Below, one piece after another: positions 23,417 to 37,500 of a stretch of DNA of 64,000 nt. Source of the stretch: Hymenopus coronatus (lineage: Eukaryota; Arthropoda; Insecta; Mantodea; Hymenopodidae); assembly GCA_030762935.1 (NCBI GenBank), contig CM060892.1, positions 85,070,827 through 85,134,826 of the forward strand, in the 5' to 3' direction. How positions within the stretch are numbered: the first letter of the stretch is position 1; each line of letters opens with the position of its first letter. The position numbers and the translations under genes are program-made. Under the pieces are notes generated by a model. It had not been told where the DNA came from. It saw nothing but the letters and a program-made list of their open reading frames with translations, and did no database searches.

Positions 23417-25500
23417 AATGAATACAAATAGTCGTGAGTAAGCAACACAGAGTTACAGAATGGAAAACCTCACAGTGTAGTAGACTGTGTTTGGTGCATG
23501 ATCTGTAACCTTGGCATAAAACGGGGGCACCATACAAGAAGTTCTTAATTTGTTGTATAAATTACAGATGACTTCACAGGATAGCAACCAAGTTAGATTG
23601 GAATCAAAGAAATCCAAGCTTTCCAACATCTTGACTCTGTGATCTTTGTCAGTTAGTTCCCTGACAAAGACCACAGAGCCAAGATGGTCGAAAGTTTGGA
23701 TTTCTTTGATTCCAATCTAACTCAGTTGCTGTCCCGTGAAGCCATCTGTAATAATCAACACTGAGAAAACTTCAAATCTTTAATTGTTGTATAAAATTTA
23801 TATCAGTCTTTCTCACATATTTCTCATGCTATCAAATTTGGGCTAAAATGTATTGTTGTATTTTTTATTCACTATCTAAACAAATTATGTGTATACTTTT
23901 AAAGTTAAGTGATTTCATCCTAAAATCACAGAATAAATTATGCGTACAAATATACTTGCCTACTTAGAAAAATTCTTTTATGAAACTAGTTGAAAGCATT
24001 TCCTAATAGCTACCAAAAGATTCTCTTTTATTTGTGTGACCTTATGTCCTAATAAACAGCTAATGAATCACCCTGAATTTTAGAATAACAACAGTATCAT
24101 CTTTCTGTTTAATCAAAAACTTACTAACATTCACATGTATCTTTACTAATTAGATGCATTTACCTATATGCAAAGTATTTTACTTTTGTTAAATTCTCTG
24201 ACAAATGATAACAGTCTTACATTGTTTCTTCTTTTGTTCTTTCCTGAAACTGATGAAATGCTTAATGTAGCATAGTGCTACGTTTTAAATTCCTTCATTT
24301 CAGATGGAAATGATGAAAGAATATTTTAATTTATGAAGCCATTTATCTTACATTTATTTTGTGGAATGCTCTTATGGAGCTAAATTTGTGTGATGGGTTG
24401 CATCTCTGATATTTATCATACATTATTAATGTTACAGCAGACAATTAAATAAAGGTTAATGCTGTAGCACTGGTAATATTGTATTTTTTTTAATAATCCT
24501 AAAAACTATGCGGGTCTCATTCTTAATTTTATCTTATATATATAACATTTCAGTTCTTTGCATGCAACCATTTTTGGGCTGTAGCAAAGAGGATGCAAGT
24601 GCACCTAAACGGAATATGCACAAAAAGAATGATTATCTTATACATTGTTGCTTGGTAATAAATCTACCACTCTGAACTTTATATGGCACATAGAATAATT
24701 GTAATTGTTCTGAACACTTTTAATGTGAAGAATGTTGTAAAAATGTTTTTCTTAAATATTTTCTCTTTTATTTACCTATTTATCCTTATGGACTTTTTTT
24801 CTGAATCATATATTATCCACATTATGTGCAGAAGCTTTTGTAGTTTTACTTAAAGACAGCACGCTTATAATAACTGAATAAAGAAACATTCACAACTTCA
24901 GTAATTTATACATAAGAACAATTTTATAATTTTCAAAGCCTTCGTCTTGAGCTGCAATTTATTGATGATTCATCTGGTTCCTGTACCATTTCCTTGGTTT
25001 TATGATTTGCTGATGAGATCTGCTCACTGGTACCTACATATATCAGGGTATATGTCTGAGTCTTTATTCTTCACCATAAGTAATTTATACAGCTTTTTGG
25101 ATGACTTTTAAAAACTTTGTTTCCTTTTAGAAGTCTTGATTTTATTGCCAAATATGAAAGACTGGACTTCTTATCTGTTTGCCTTTAAAATATATCCTGG
25201 AAATAATAAGCTCTTCACTTCAGTATGCTCCCCAAAATGTTAATTTCATTGCTTGAAAGTAACATACAATATATTGCAGAACATAGCATTCAGGAAACAT
25301 CTGAATAGTACAGAGTTAAAATAACTTTCATTTAAAGTTATTGTTACCCAAATAAAAAATACATAAACATATTTTTTAAGCATACATTTTTTTAATACAT
25401 TTTCCAGTCAAAATTCCATTAATCTTTGAAGTGAGCACCATTAGGCTTTATGGTTTTTCTCATAGTTCAGTTGAAGTCATTATTCTGTGGTGATAATATA

Positions 25501-25541
<41 letters not shown>

Positions 25542-28500
25542 CAACAACAATTGATTATTGATTATTACTGTCAATAGACCTAAAATACAAATTTCTGACA
25601 TTGTTAATGGTATATATACGAGTATGTACATATAATGATTAACATTCTTTCAGTTATAAATTTTGTAACTCTTTAGATTATGCACAAAATAACTTCCTTT
25701 ATGATTTGTTATGTACTGTGAGTACTTATTATAGAATAGAATATCAAATCTTTAATACTTCAATCATTATCAGAAAATCTCATATTTATATCTTCACTAT
25801 AATAGTTGTCCTACCCTCTAGCATCATAGAAACATAAGTTACTGTTTTCATCACTCAGTATTGCAAGATATATATTACAGATAACTGTCCAAATTTACTA
25901 CTTATAAAGATATCTCTGTACGATCCCTCTTTTTAGGCCATAATATATACATCTCTAACATCTTTTTATATAATTGCAAATGCCACCCTTCCCCTCAAGC
26001 TTTCAGTCATAACTTAATTTTTATCTGCAACATCAGTCCTACATGACTACTTATTATTTTCACAGAACATGTATATGTTGGTTAACTGTATGTATTGGTA
26101 TTCAATAAATAAACTCGAGAAAAGACATATATGGTGAAAAAATAAGATTGGTTTTAGTGAAAGATAAAAACTGTAAAAGAATAAATGTTCAATACTTCAG
26201 GATTACTGCTTTATCAGAAGATAAAAATATAAGTAAGACTGACAGACGGTCCTATAGGATGGTTGACTGCATTGGTTAATTATCAGCTTTACTACAGGGA
26301 ATAGGACATATAATAGACATCTTCCAACTGTGACTGTGGGAGATCTATTATGATTTTCACTCAACTACCCAAGAGAAAGGAATAAAGACTATTAGTAGCT
26401 TGAAACACTCCTGTTTATAAACGTGATACTTATTGTTGAACACCTGATGCACAGAACGTATTGTCAATTATCATAAGTGAGCATCACATCCAAACATCAA
26501 CTCTGGCACTTAATCACCAGTTTCGTAACAAAATGTTTCCAGAAAGTTGCTAGAATTTAAGAATGATTTGTAATTCCGTCCTGTTTGAAGTTTTTTAAAA
26601 TTTATTTTTACATTTATACCATGCTCCTATCAGCAGTATTTCCCTTTGGAAGGGAATGGTGTTAACTTGTGTACAATGTCATTGGATTTCTGTTTATCTT
26701 TAATTTTAATCATAAATCACACTCAAATCCATACTTCCACACTCTGGGGAGGATAGGGAATAATCTGGATTAGAGAAAAATCCGTAACCACGGCTAGGAA
26801 TCAAACCCAGGACCCCTCCACAGCAGTCAGGTGTTCTACTGCCTGAGCTACAGGGCTAGCTCAAATGTCTTATTCATGTTTCAAGATTTGTCTGTCCTGG
26901 AGAATGGCATTTCTTGACCCCTCCTTGAGCAGTCCTAATAATTACTGTTAAATGCCTTTTAACATGTATACAATAACTGATATTTTTGCATACAAAATCA
27001 ATGTGACCTTTCATCAACATATACTCCAGGAAGTTATTACTATCAACCTTTTCGATACTTGAGTATGCGGTAAGTAGAGAATTCCTGGATAATGTCTTCA
27101 AGTGTCTCAAAGGTTTTGAACTGACATCCACAATGAAACTGGATATGACAATATTTTCACTCTTAGAAAGTGTAAACTGTTTTAACTTCAGGTAGTTCTT
27201 GATTATTCTACTAATTCCTACTTCCTTTGCAAATTAAATTTAGAAAGAATGAGATCTTAAGCCTGTATAAGATAATTTCTTACATAATTATAATAATTTA
27301 TTTGCGTGCTAAGTTCAATTCAATGGTGGCAGTCTCTTGTGACCTAGGCTATTATCCTAGTATGCCATCAATCTCCATTTATTACTAAATTATCTGTAAA
27401 ATAAAATTAGTTCACAATGTGCTCTCACTAATTAAAACCTATCTATTTGCTTTGTCCATTTGACCTTAACTTTCTATTGGAGTTGCCCTAAATCTCTTAG
27501 CTGCTCTTGGTCCTTGAAGATCTTCTTTATCCCTACTTCATTATCTCTCCCTAACCACTTCTGTTTAATCAACTTCACTCTCCATTCACTCGCTTTACAT
27601 TTAAACTTTATGTGCAGTTCATCCAGCTCCTCCCCACAAATTGACAAATCCATGCCTCACTCCTCATCTCAAACCTTTAAACTTCATACCCTTAGTTGGA
27701 ACCCTGATCTTTCATTTCTATTGCAAACTTTAAGATATTCTTCCTTTCTTAGATTTCCTTCACCTTTGTTATACCATTGCAATGATTTTTCCCCCTCATC
27801 TGTGCCTGTAGATTTGCCTATCCATATCCTCCAATATAATCTGTATAACACATTAAAGCCATTATAATTTACATTTAGGTGGAGCATATCTGCCTCTTGA
27901 AATATCTTATCCACCAGCCCTGCTTGCTTCTGTGCTGGAAGATGCTGAACCAATTGTAGTATGCAGCAAGACTCCATATCAAGAGCGGCTATCATCTTCT
28001 TTGACTTTGATCAGTCTGGACCAGACATGGAAACAACAGATTCAAGAGTTAGTGAAAGCTTCACCCGTTCCAGAAAATCCTTCTGTATCACTAGATGATA
28101 TGGCATACACAGTGTATTCATCTGGTACTACTGGAAAACCCAAAGGTTAAGAAATTTTTACTATTAGTTAAGTAACTCTTTATATTGTTTTTCACTTAAA
28201 TATGTACAGAAATCTATCATTCTTTGCATACAGATTAAGTATGCTAACAATGAATAATTATAGGGCAAGACGCCAAACTGATCATTTTAGATAATGGAGT
28301 CCATTCACAAAAGTGCAAGTTTCATACCATGGGACACCAAATTATAATGGCTTCAGATAAGCCAACAGCAAGCAATTCATATTTTGGCAAACAAACCTGT
28401 ATTGACTGCCTCTGTAATCAAGTGGTCAGTATGCTGGCTTTTCAGTCCAGAGGTCACAAAATCATTTCACAGCTGGGGTAGGGAAATTTTTCTTTAAACA

Positions 28501-31500
28501 CCTTTAATCTTCAAATAACTCTTTCTGTAGAATCAGCCTTTCTGAGACATCCATTATTTATAAATTTGAATTTTGCAATACCTTGTTATTCTTTTTAAAG
28601 TGCTTATCACCATTCTGTTATTTCTTGTCATGGAAAGTGTATGGAATTTTAAGGTCTGCATATAGTGACATTTAAATATTGCTATGGGTGGATAGTCCCC
28701 CTTGTATTTACAATCAAATGTATAATGAAACTATTTTTGTAAAATGTTATTTGGTTAACATGAAGTACATATAAAAAAACCTGAGAAATAAGTAGTCATT
28801 TGAGCAGGTAACTGCCATTTTCCCTATTACCTGAAAGCTAAGGCAGGTTTATTGATCACAAAAGAGAAGAATCCTGCTTGTTTTCATGACATATGCTTGC
28901 TAAGAACACCCTTTGAGGTATGAGTATGCAGGCATCATACCATGTTTCGTGCACTGCCTGATCTCAAAAAGATGTAATTTTCAGTGTTGCATAAAAACAT
29001 ATCTAAATGTGCTTCGAAGCTACAACATCAAAATTCAGACTAATTCAAGTACAAGCTATAAGACTTTTATATTCATTTGTTGTTGTTTTGAAATAACTTG
29101 TAAATTCCTCTCCATGATATAATTGCTATTGCATTTCATTAAATTCAAATCTAAGCCTCATTAATATCCTTAAATTTTATTTTAGGCATCCAATGCCCAC
29201 ATCGTGGTGCTGTATTTTCTTATTATTGGAGACATGTTGCTTACCCTTATAAAGAAGGTGAAAGAGAGGCATGCAATGTGTTTTTTGTTTGGGAAATGCT
29301 TCGCCCACTCATCAAAGGTAAGTTATATATCTTATAATCGTTAGCAATTAAAGCTACTTTATTTGCATGTACATTGTAACTGTTTTGCTTCTTAGGATTT
29401 CTTAAGATTAACGACTGTATAATTTTTAATATATCTACAACAATATACCAGTCTTGTACATTGTGCACTACATTAATAATAAATGAAAATAATTTGTTTT
29501 GTGTTTCCTTTTTTTGGAGATGAAAACAGGAAATGAACTTTTGCTTAGTTACCTAATTATTAATATAACTTTCAACAAGTAATTCATATTTCTGATTTCT
29601 TAAAAGATGAAATAATGACTAATCAAATAAAAAAACATACAAATTAATAAGAGAATTAAAAATCTGTAAGTGTCATTAAATTTGTTATTCCCCATAGAGT
29701 CTGCAACCTTTGAGGTATCTTGTTTCACTACGCAATGACTTAGCATAATTTAATTGGAATTTCCTGCAGATGACACCCATTAATTAGAATGGTACAATAA
29801 GGAGGCAAGAATTCATTATTGATTTAGAATATTTTACTTGAGGTAACTGAAAGTAAAGGTCTGATTCAGAGCAATTTTAAATTGCCATCCCAGATTCACT
29901 GATCCTCACTGCTATTCAAAATAATTGATCTACCAAACTGAGAGTAAAAGTATAATATTTATTTTGTATTTGTGTTTGTTTCATCTATAAAAAGTAATAC
30001 TCCTACATACACCAATTTAAAATACAAGGAAAAAATATACCAAGATGCATAAAAGATTAAAAATACAGAGATATAAGATTCATTAAAAATTTAAAATATA
30101 AATGAAACAATACAATGGTACTAAATAAGACTAGATATAATTGGATTGTAAAATAGTTATTTACAGATGTACAAATTTAAGTTTTCCTTTTGTTGTAATT
30201 TATTTATTTGTTTTCCAGCTACCATTTTCTGGGTTAATTATTTAAAAAGTTATTGAAGCTTTGTAAAAACAAGTGGAAGAATAGCTCAATAAAGAAGAAA
30301 ATTAAGAATATCCTTAACTCTAAGACCTGTTTCAATAAAATATTTATCAACCAGGTTCAAGCATGAAAATCCTGAACCTACAACCAGAGAATCACAATCT
30401 CTTCACAATCAATTGGTATTTATGGCTGAAGTTGCTATATGCAGAGTGTGGTTTTGAGAAAAAACCAATTGAAAATTATATTCAACAAAGATTGCTCCTC
30501 TTATCTAAAATGTAAATTTAAAAATAAAATAAAACAAAAATAATTTAATTAAAACATTATTTCTGATAATGCTACAAAATACTATATCTATATGTATGTA
30601 TACTTTTATTTCTAAAATTGAGATTATTATTAGATTATGCGATTCAGTTATTTTATGTTATATATATATATATATATATTAAATGTATATTATAACATAA
30701 AATACCTGAATAGCATAATCTATAATAAAATACATTTTAGGAAAAAGAAAACATGACAAAGCTTATCACCATCTTCTACATGTCAGTTATTGTTCTACTG
30801 ATAGTCTAAATCTCTAAGGGAATTAAAATGACATGAATTGTGTACATTATTACCCTCATGATGTTTTAGTATTTCTCTATTTGCATATCAGAGAATAGAA
30901 TTTTGCAGGGTTAATTATTTAAAATATTATAATTAAAGAAAAAGTACTATGTGCACACCTTTTCTTGGTTTCTAGTTTTATGGCAATGGTGGAAGAAGAC
31001 AGAGCCCATCCACCTGTCTTTCTGCAGTATTGCCAATCAAAGAAAGCTTCTTTCTTTGAGGTCCTCACCATTATAGTGAATAGGTTATTTAATTTACTGC
31101 AAACTACCTGAATTAGTGAACAAAACAACAAACGTGCATCTGCATGAACTCTGGGATCCAGATAGAATGGAACCTTAGCATTGAAGCCACTAGATATTAG
31201 GATGTATAGCTTACTTCATAATTCATGTCTCAATGTTGTCACTCCCCTCTGCTTCTGAAATTATGTGAAACTTACCGAATGAAGATTAGGAAGTACCCAA
31301 GAAAAGGTGCACATATAGTAGTCTAAAATCCAAGCAAGAATTATTAATGTAACAACATTTTGAACTTCTGAAAATAATTTATATTATACCAAATTTATTT
31401 CAAATTAGCTTCTTAAATGCATAGACTTTATGTTATATTCCTTACATTATTAAATCCTCATCATTGCTTTTTTACACTTATTTTAGGAATGGAACTGCAT

Positions 31501-34500
31501 ATAATCCCTGATGATATCATATATGACCCTCCACGGCTTGTTGAGTTCTTACAGCAGCATAAAATTACCCGAATGATGTTTACTCCTAGTCTTCTTCAAG
31601 CTGTATTAGATTTCAAAGGGCTGCAATTGGACAAAGCATTTGAGTCAATGAGGTATGTGAAAAGGATCACGAAATTAAATAATAAACTTGGCTAGGATTA
31701 TAGCTTTGGTTGTAAAAGCTTAATAAAAAGAAAAGAGAATTCAGAGGGGAATGATATTTTTATACACTCATTTGTTGTAGTTTAGGACTTATCTAATCAG
31801 TTTTGTAAACAATTTATTTTATATATGTATGCCAGTATGACAGAAAATACTCAAATAACATAAAAACAACTATTACTTTAATTTTTAGATATCTATGTGT
31901 TTTCTTGAATGGTGTAGGATGGAATTAATCTTCAACATGAGTTTATGTGTAATTAAAATGTGTGAAATTACTTTGATTTAATAAAACAAGATTGGAAAAG
32001 CTCATTTTACTTTCTGTACTACATACCTTTAATGTGCAGAGGAAATAGTGCATTCCACCCAAAAGTATGATTTTGAGATTTCACTGGAAATACGCGCTTT
32101 GAGGTTCCCTGAAGCAAAGGAAAGAAAAGGCATTTTTAGGAAAAAGTTTACCATATATGCATGTGAGCGGGTGTGCGTATGTGTGTGCAGGTATGTGTAG
32201 GTGTATGCATAAATGTATGCAGCATAACTTGAAAACTAAAAGCTGGATGAATAATAATCTTAGTATTATTTTCAGTGTCTTTCAAGGATGCAACACATAG
32301 ATTTTCAAGAAAATTCCTCCTCCCAAACTACCCTTTACATACAACATTTTTCATTAATTTCGATTTTCTCAAAAGTCTCAATTTTGATTAAAATACCATG
32401 TGTATAAGGTATTGTATGAAAAATAAAAGGTACCTATATCCTTAATTTGCTGACAATAACTTGCAATGTTCATATATTCTGTGAAAATTCTGTATACTTT
32501 TGTATAATGGTAAACTGTGAAAAATACAAAACTTACTATTACTTAATTTTTATATACTTTATACTTTTTAAATAGAATTAAGAACTGATTTCCAAAACAC
32601 AATCAATTACATGTAAAGTAGAGTTCATTTCATTTTCAAAAAGTTTTCAACTGATCTACAGGATAGCTTACATTGGAATTATTATCGCTAAAGCCTAGAC
32701 CCATCATGAGATAGCAGATTTTGAGATAAACGAAGATACCTATTTCTATAGACACGTTTTATTAAATTTCCACATTAATAATTATAAAAGTATAAAACTG
32801 TGAAAGTATAAATCAGATAAGCAAACCTCATCTGATACTATAGGTGTGAAAAATCTACTTTACAGATTGCTGCGTTCTTTCTTTTCTTGGGTAACTACAT
32901 AGAATATACTTCCTGTTTAAGAACAATCACTAAACCTTATTTATGAAACAAGAATCAAACATGCTGCTATCTTAAGTTAAAAATGTAGCTTTATATTGTG
33001 GGTTTGATACTGTGAAAGCTGAAACTTTTGATAAGGTAACAAGATCAATATTAGAAGGTCTGTGTTGCCAAAAGATTTTTTTGAGACAAAAGAGAAGCAT
33101 GATTTCAAATGGTATTACTGCCTTTCAAAAATAATCTATCACTTCCTGAATTTCAGAAATTATAGTGTATTGTCAATTCAGCCTTGATGCAACCAAAACA
33201 TTTTGTATGCCTTTGTGTCCATTAACCTAGTGTTCATTTCAGCTGCAAGAAACAAGCAAAAATACATGGATTCAGGTTTTATGTTTATAATAAAACAGAA
33301 GTGTGAAGTATTCAAATAATGGTTATAAAATAATAACAATAATAATAATGATGATGATCATCATAACAATAATAACAACAATAATGGTAATAACAACACC
33401 GAAATAAAAGTTCAGTTGAAACGAAATGCAAAATAATAATTAAAATAAAACTCAATTTTCATGTATAGCCACTTTGATAGAAATGAAAAATCTGTGTCTC
33501 CCTCACATGATATATTCTCTGTCAATAATTATATTCACTTTATTTCTCTTCATAAATCTAAATGCAATCTCTAGTACCTAATAATTTATGAAAAGTGGAC
33601 TATATGAATGAAATTAACACAGGTTAATCTTTGACAAAACTTTGGCTAAGAATCATCATCATTGAAGGTTCATTATTAAAGAAAAACTTGGTGCGCTTTC
33701 CAAAAAATAGAAAATGTATAAAATTATTTGCTTTTTTCAATCTAGTTAGTATTTAACTTGATTATAGATGGTTTATGGTCTAGTTAATCTTGCTTCTTTT
33801 CTTCCTTGATATTTGCAATATTTTTTACACATACGCGTAACACATCACATGGAAATATCGCTATAATCTGCAATTAATTTAAGAATGTTTTCATATTAAC
33901 AGTTGAATTCTCCTGCTTTAGTTTGCTAAAAACATTCAACCCAGTTTGTTTCCTACTGCTTTTATCATCTTACTTTCACCATTTAAAAGAAACAGTGACT
34001 TACTTAACCTTACTGGCATGAGTCATGTATGTGCTTAATAGATTAAAATTGTTAATTAAGGGAAATCATTGTTGAATGTGTATTATGCATTGTTTCACTC
34101 TCATCTTTGTTATGGAATTTTACAATGGGGTAATGCAAATGGAGCTAATACTGTCAGGTAGCAATAGAAAGCTATTCATTGTATTAAAATTCTAAAAAAA
34201 TATGGAATCATGTAAAACTTACTTTAAAGAAATGTATTTAAAATACTAAATGTTGTGGTGTGATTTGGTTTCCTTCATATTGTGGACTATTAATGCCACA
34301 TGTTTATATAAGGTTTGGTTCTAAGAGTGGAGCAATAATACTCATAGTGGTCATTAGAATGGCTAAGAAAATTTCAGCATTTAACTTGGAAGTTAGAGAA
34401 TTCCATTTGCATTTTAAATAAAACTCTTTTGAAATGACGCCTTTTGTAATCATTCAGTCAGCAAGTATTGCTTTCCTTCTCTGTGTGACTGTTGTCCCAA

Positions 34501-37500
34501 CATCCCAATGGAAGGTGGTATTTATTAATAAATAGAAGCTAAGGAAAACTGAATTGTGGCCTTATAGAAATGGCAGTATAAAAAATGTAGAACCAGAAAG
34601 AGGGAACAAGGGGAGGGTATTAAGCTTACATCCGACCCTCCATTCATCACATCGTCTCCTAGAGTCTACACTTAAAATTACTATGGCTTCCAACTTCATT
34701 AGGATCTCTCCTTATTTTAACAGTAGTCTTGGCATGAAATGGAAAGTGAATAAAATTACTATGTTTAGGAAAACCACCTCAATTATTCAGTGAAACCAAT
34801 CTCCACTAAGTTCATGCTCCTCTGTGAGATATGTAATTTCTAGCATTTTGTTAGCTTTACTGCAGATTAAGCTGAACTTAAAGATTTAGGGATAGGTGCC
34901 AGGATCCATCTTTAAACAGCTTGGTATCAACACAACAATCAATAATTTGTAAAAATTCCTCATTTAACTTTTTTAAATTCCACAGAACTAGTTTTGTAAT
35001 TAAAGCTCTATTGTATCTTCAGCTCAATTTCTCTTTGCTGCTGTTGTTTATTTACATTGCTGTGGTTACTGATATTGAATGAATTGTGTGCTAAGGTATT
35101 GCTAACTGCAAAGAACAACTGAATTGAAAATACAATAGAGCTTTAATTGTAAAATTAGTCCTGTGAATTTTAAAAAAAAGATAAATGAAGAGATGTCACA
35201 AATTATTAATTGCTATATTAATATATGTGTTACTTCACTGTTAGCAGTTTTATATTTACATATTACATGCTTGGTATCATTAACATTTTATCCTAATAAG
35301 AAAATTATAACCAAGCAAGGTGGTGGTGCTGCCTTGATGTATAGCTTGTCAAGGTAATTAAAAATATTACCTTATTTTGGTCCATGCAGTTCACTCCTTC
35401 ACTGGCCTCTTCCCACTTAGCCGACCTCTGTTCAGAGATGTTGGTAAGGTGGGGGTGGAGGGAGAGTTTGCCATCACCATTACATCGTTGTTACAAGAAG
35501 CGCGTGCATAGCTCAATGTATGAGAACAAGAACTTATTTTCACAAGTAAATCACAGCATAGTTAACAATCTCCCTAACCTGCCCTCTAAGGAACTTATCA
35601 GAGGAGAACTTAGGTGTTGAAAGTATTATTGGTGATAGTTTTCAGTTTATATATCCTTACAATCAACAGTGCACTATGATTTTTGTGATCACTTACTGCC
35701 GCTTAAAGTGCTCTCTCTCCCATTGACAAGAACTTTGTGATGCGCATATGGGTTTGATGTCACATGGACATGCAAGAGAAAGGAGAATGACATAATCTGC
35801 TATAGTTTGCACTCACAGCTTTTTCATTACAGAGTATATTAAGAACTGCAAATTATATCTCAACAACAACTACTCATAATGGCATATAAAGGGTATCTAA
35901 TGAACAAAAATGAATTCAGAATAATAACTGAAATCAAAGACTTTTAATAAAAACATCAGTTAATGGTTTCTTCAGTTCCAGGTCCATTTTTCAGCTTTGA
36001 ATGAACCAAATTAATAAAAGATATGCTAGATGAATATCTTTTGGCAGTAAAAATTAATTCACTAATGAGAAATGCATAAAACAAGCTTTGCACTTACAAA
36101 GATATATATTAACATTGAGCTTGATGTTGTACTGTACATTCTTATTGTATTTTTGTCACAGACAGCTGTGGTTCTGTGGTGAGGTGATGACAGTAATTCT
36201 AAGGGATCGCTTTGCCATGCTGTTTCCACATATACAGCTGCTGAATCTGTATAGTGTGTCTGAATGCCATGATATTGCCTGTTCAGGTAAGATCTCTTCC
36301 AAGATACTTTCCTTCATGTTATAACTTTTAATCACTGTCAAAATAAAATGAGGAAACACCAGAATTAGTTTCTGTTGGTAAAATACTTCATTGCATTCAT
36401 ATTTTATATGGTGTGATATTTTCTGCTAAAAAGAGTCTGATTAAAATAGAAAAAAAATAATGCATATTAAATGTATGTAAAATATTGTTTGGAAATTCAT
36501 ACAAGAGAATAACATAAAATGGAGTATTAAATAATATTTAAATTGATGAGGCTTAGAAAAGAAAATTGGTGGGAAGACATCACAATGCTTTATTTTATAT
36601 TTGTTTATACAGTTTGTTTAATAGGTGACAAAAAGGAATTTTGCTTTTTGTTTCAATTTAGCAGTGCAATTTAATGTTATTTTTTCCCTCAAACTGCAAT
36701 ATAGTCCCCACAATTGTCTAATTTAAGGATTGTATCATAGTGCATGTATTCTTAAATGATAAAATATAACTTAAATAATTATATCACTAATTCTATACTA
36801 TCTTAAATGAAATACAATTTACTTAATTTAAAGTGAATGTGTTAACTATACCATTTAAACAAGGAGTGACTTTTAACAGATTACTCATAGCAGGGAAATA
36901 GGACAGCATTGCTGGTCATATGAAAGCACTTGAAAGCTGTAGAAAGCACTTTATAATGTTACACAGGTGATATAATCTGTATCTAAACTAGGCATCATGA
37001 AGTAATGAACCGTACATAAGCATGCTGGGAGCAACTATAAGAGGAGCAAAGGGGAAAATATTAATGTTATTCACACTATCCTCAGCGCGGTGGTGGGTCA
37101 GATTGTCTTGTTGGATAGTTTTTTTGTTTTATCATTGAGTAACCTGAATCAAAGCGCAGTACCATCATCAAATAGCTTCAACCCTAATTGGGAGGATACA
37201 TATTTTATTATGGAACAAGATAAAAATGGTTCTGAGTATTTAATTTGTATTACAAAATACAGTTAAACCATAAAAAAGGTTAATACTCAGCATCAAAACT
37301 ACCAAGGGCAGAGAAACATCAGCTTATGCAGAACAACTAAAATGTGTAAAGTTTGTGGATGTAAGTACAATACATATTATTGTACTGTAATTGATTGAAT
37401 TTGCTGAACTCGTTCATACTGGTCAGACTTACAACGCTTTACTTTCTCTACACGTACTATGTGTATAGTGAATAGGGAAGCTATTGTAAATTTGACACCA

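Larger units (their letters stand above)
22432..27878 (+). other. Intron 2 (5447 bp)
   Basis: Holds a TA/GT microsatellite (about 23378-23417), a long hairpin (23561-23752), an AAT microsatellite (25497-25550) and a SINE (26700-26865). The rest is AT-rich and featureless. A 135-codon open stretch at 27460-27867 is a low-complexity pyrimidine-rich frame and is not called. Confidence 0.8.
31653..36161 (+). other. Intron 5 (4509 bp)
   Basis: Carries family X copy 12, an AAT/ATG simple-repeat tract (about 33330-33400), a non-LTR retrotransposon scrap (34010-34330) and a foldback element (34971-35174). Otherwise no gene is recognised. The open frame at 34554-34793 has no identifiable domain. Confidence 0.75.

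Noticed and set aside
27460..27867. 135-codon plus-strand open frame just before exon 3
   Set aside because: Ser/Leu/Phe-rich low-complexity product of pyrimidine-rich intron sequence. It is out of frame with the spliced gene, and the exon 3 acceptor lies after it.
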